In this document: positions 63,938 through 64,000 of the stretch, in pieces
How positions within the stretch are numbered: position 1 is the first letter of the stretch
Layout of the letters: every line of letters starts with the position of its first letter
Assembly (NCBI RefSeq): GCF_000972845.2
Contig: NC_040017.1
Location: 704,642-768,641, forward strand
Length of the DNA: 64,000 nt
Direction of reading: 5' to 3'
Origin: Larimichthys crocea
Lineage: Eukaryota; Chordata; Actinopteri; Sciaenidae
The notes under the pieces: generated by a model
Told to the model about the DNA's origin: nothing
The model's input: the letters and a program-made list of their open reading frames with translations, nothing else
Database searches by the model: none
Program-made: the position numbers and the translations under genes

Positions 63938-64000
63938 GTGAGGGTGGTCTGACACCAAAGATACTGAAAAGAAAAACACCACATGCTCTTAAATAGCTGT

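Overview
This is nuclear DNA of a ray-finned, probably percomorph, teleost. Intron-split genes with GT/AG junctions, dense (CA)n/(GT)n microsatellites, TAACGTTAGC-type CpG-rich promoters and typical fish repeats (L2-type LINE with a TTTGGATAAAAGCGTCTGC tail, tRNA-derived SINE, hAT-, pogo- and TTAA-type DNA elements) all point that way. No prokaryotic, plasmid, phage or CRISPR feature was seen. Most long open frames are chance or repeat-derived; the real genes were assembled exon by exon, checking splice sites, codon phase and protein similarity recalled from the families.
Layout: (1) 1-35247, minus strand: the first eight coding exons of USP32 (EF-hand N-terminus of a deubiquitinase; the peptidase domain lies beyond base 1), spread over 35 kb of repeat-rich introns. 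(2) 36489-39532, plus strand: a complete six-exon gene for a 204-residue membrane CDP-alcohol phosphatidyltransferase related to phosphatidylinositol synthase (CDIPT) but clearly distinct from it. This is the least familiar gene here. (3) 44685-58699, minus strand: complete 13-exon APPBP2 (588 residues, TPR protein). (4) 59994-63937 and beyond, plus strand: the first five exons of PPM1D (Wip1 phosphatase).
The order and orientation USP32(-) APPBP2(-) PPM1D(+) match human 17q23, so this is a conserved vertebrate block. The CDIPT-like gene sits between USP32 and APPBP2. USP32 and the CDIPT-like gene start head-to-head about 1.2 kb apart, APPBP2 and PPM1D start head-to-head about 1.3 kb apart, and the CDIPT-like gene and APPBP2 converge tail-to-tail.
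The most notable observations are the CDIPT-like gene; a consensus CRE overlapping an 18/20 p53-type site about 120 bp before the PPM1D start codon; a pogo/Tigger-type element with perfect 26-bp inverted ends and a surviving transposase C-terminus inside an APPBP2 intron; a 686-bp TTAA-flanked fold-back element; a 335-bp TGTAGC-ended element with an intact 5-bp target duplication; and a 1.2-kb minisatellite in USP32. I found no evidence of a wholly new multi-gene system.
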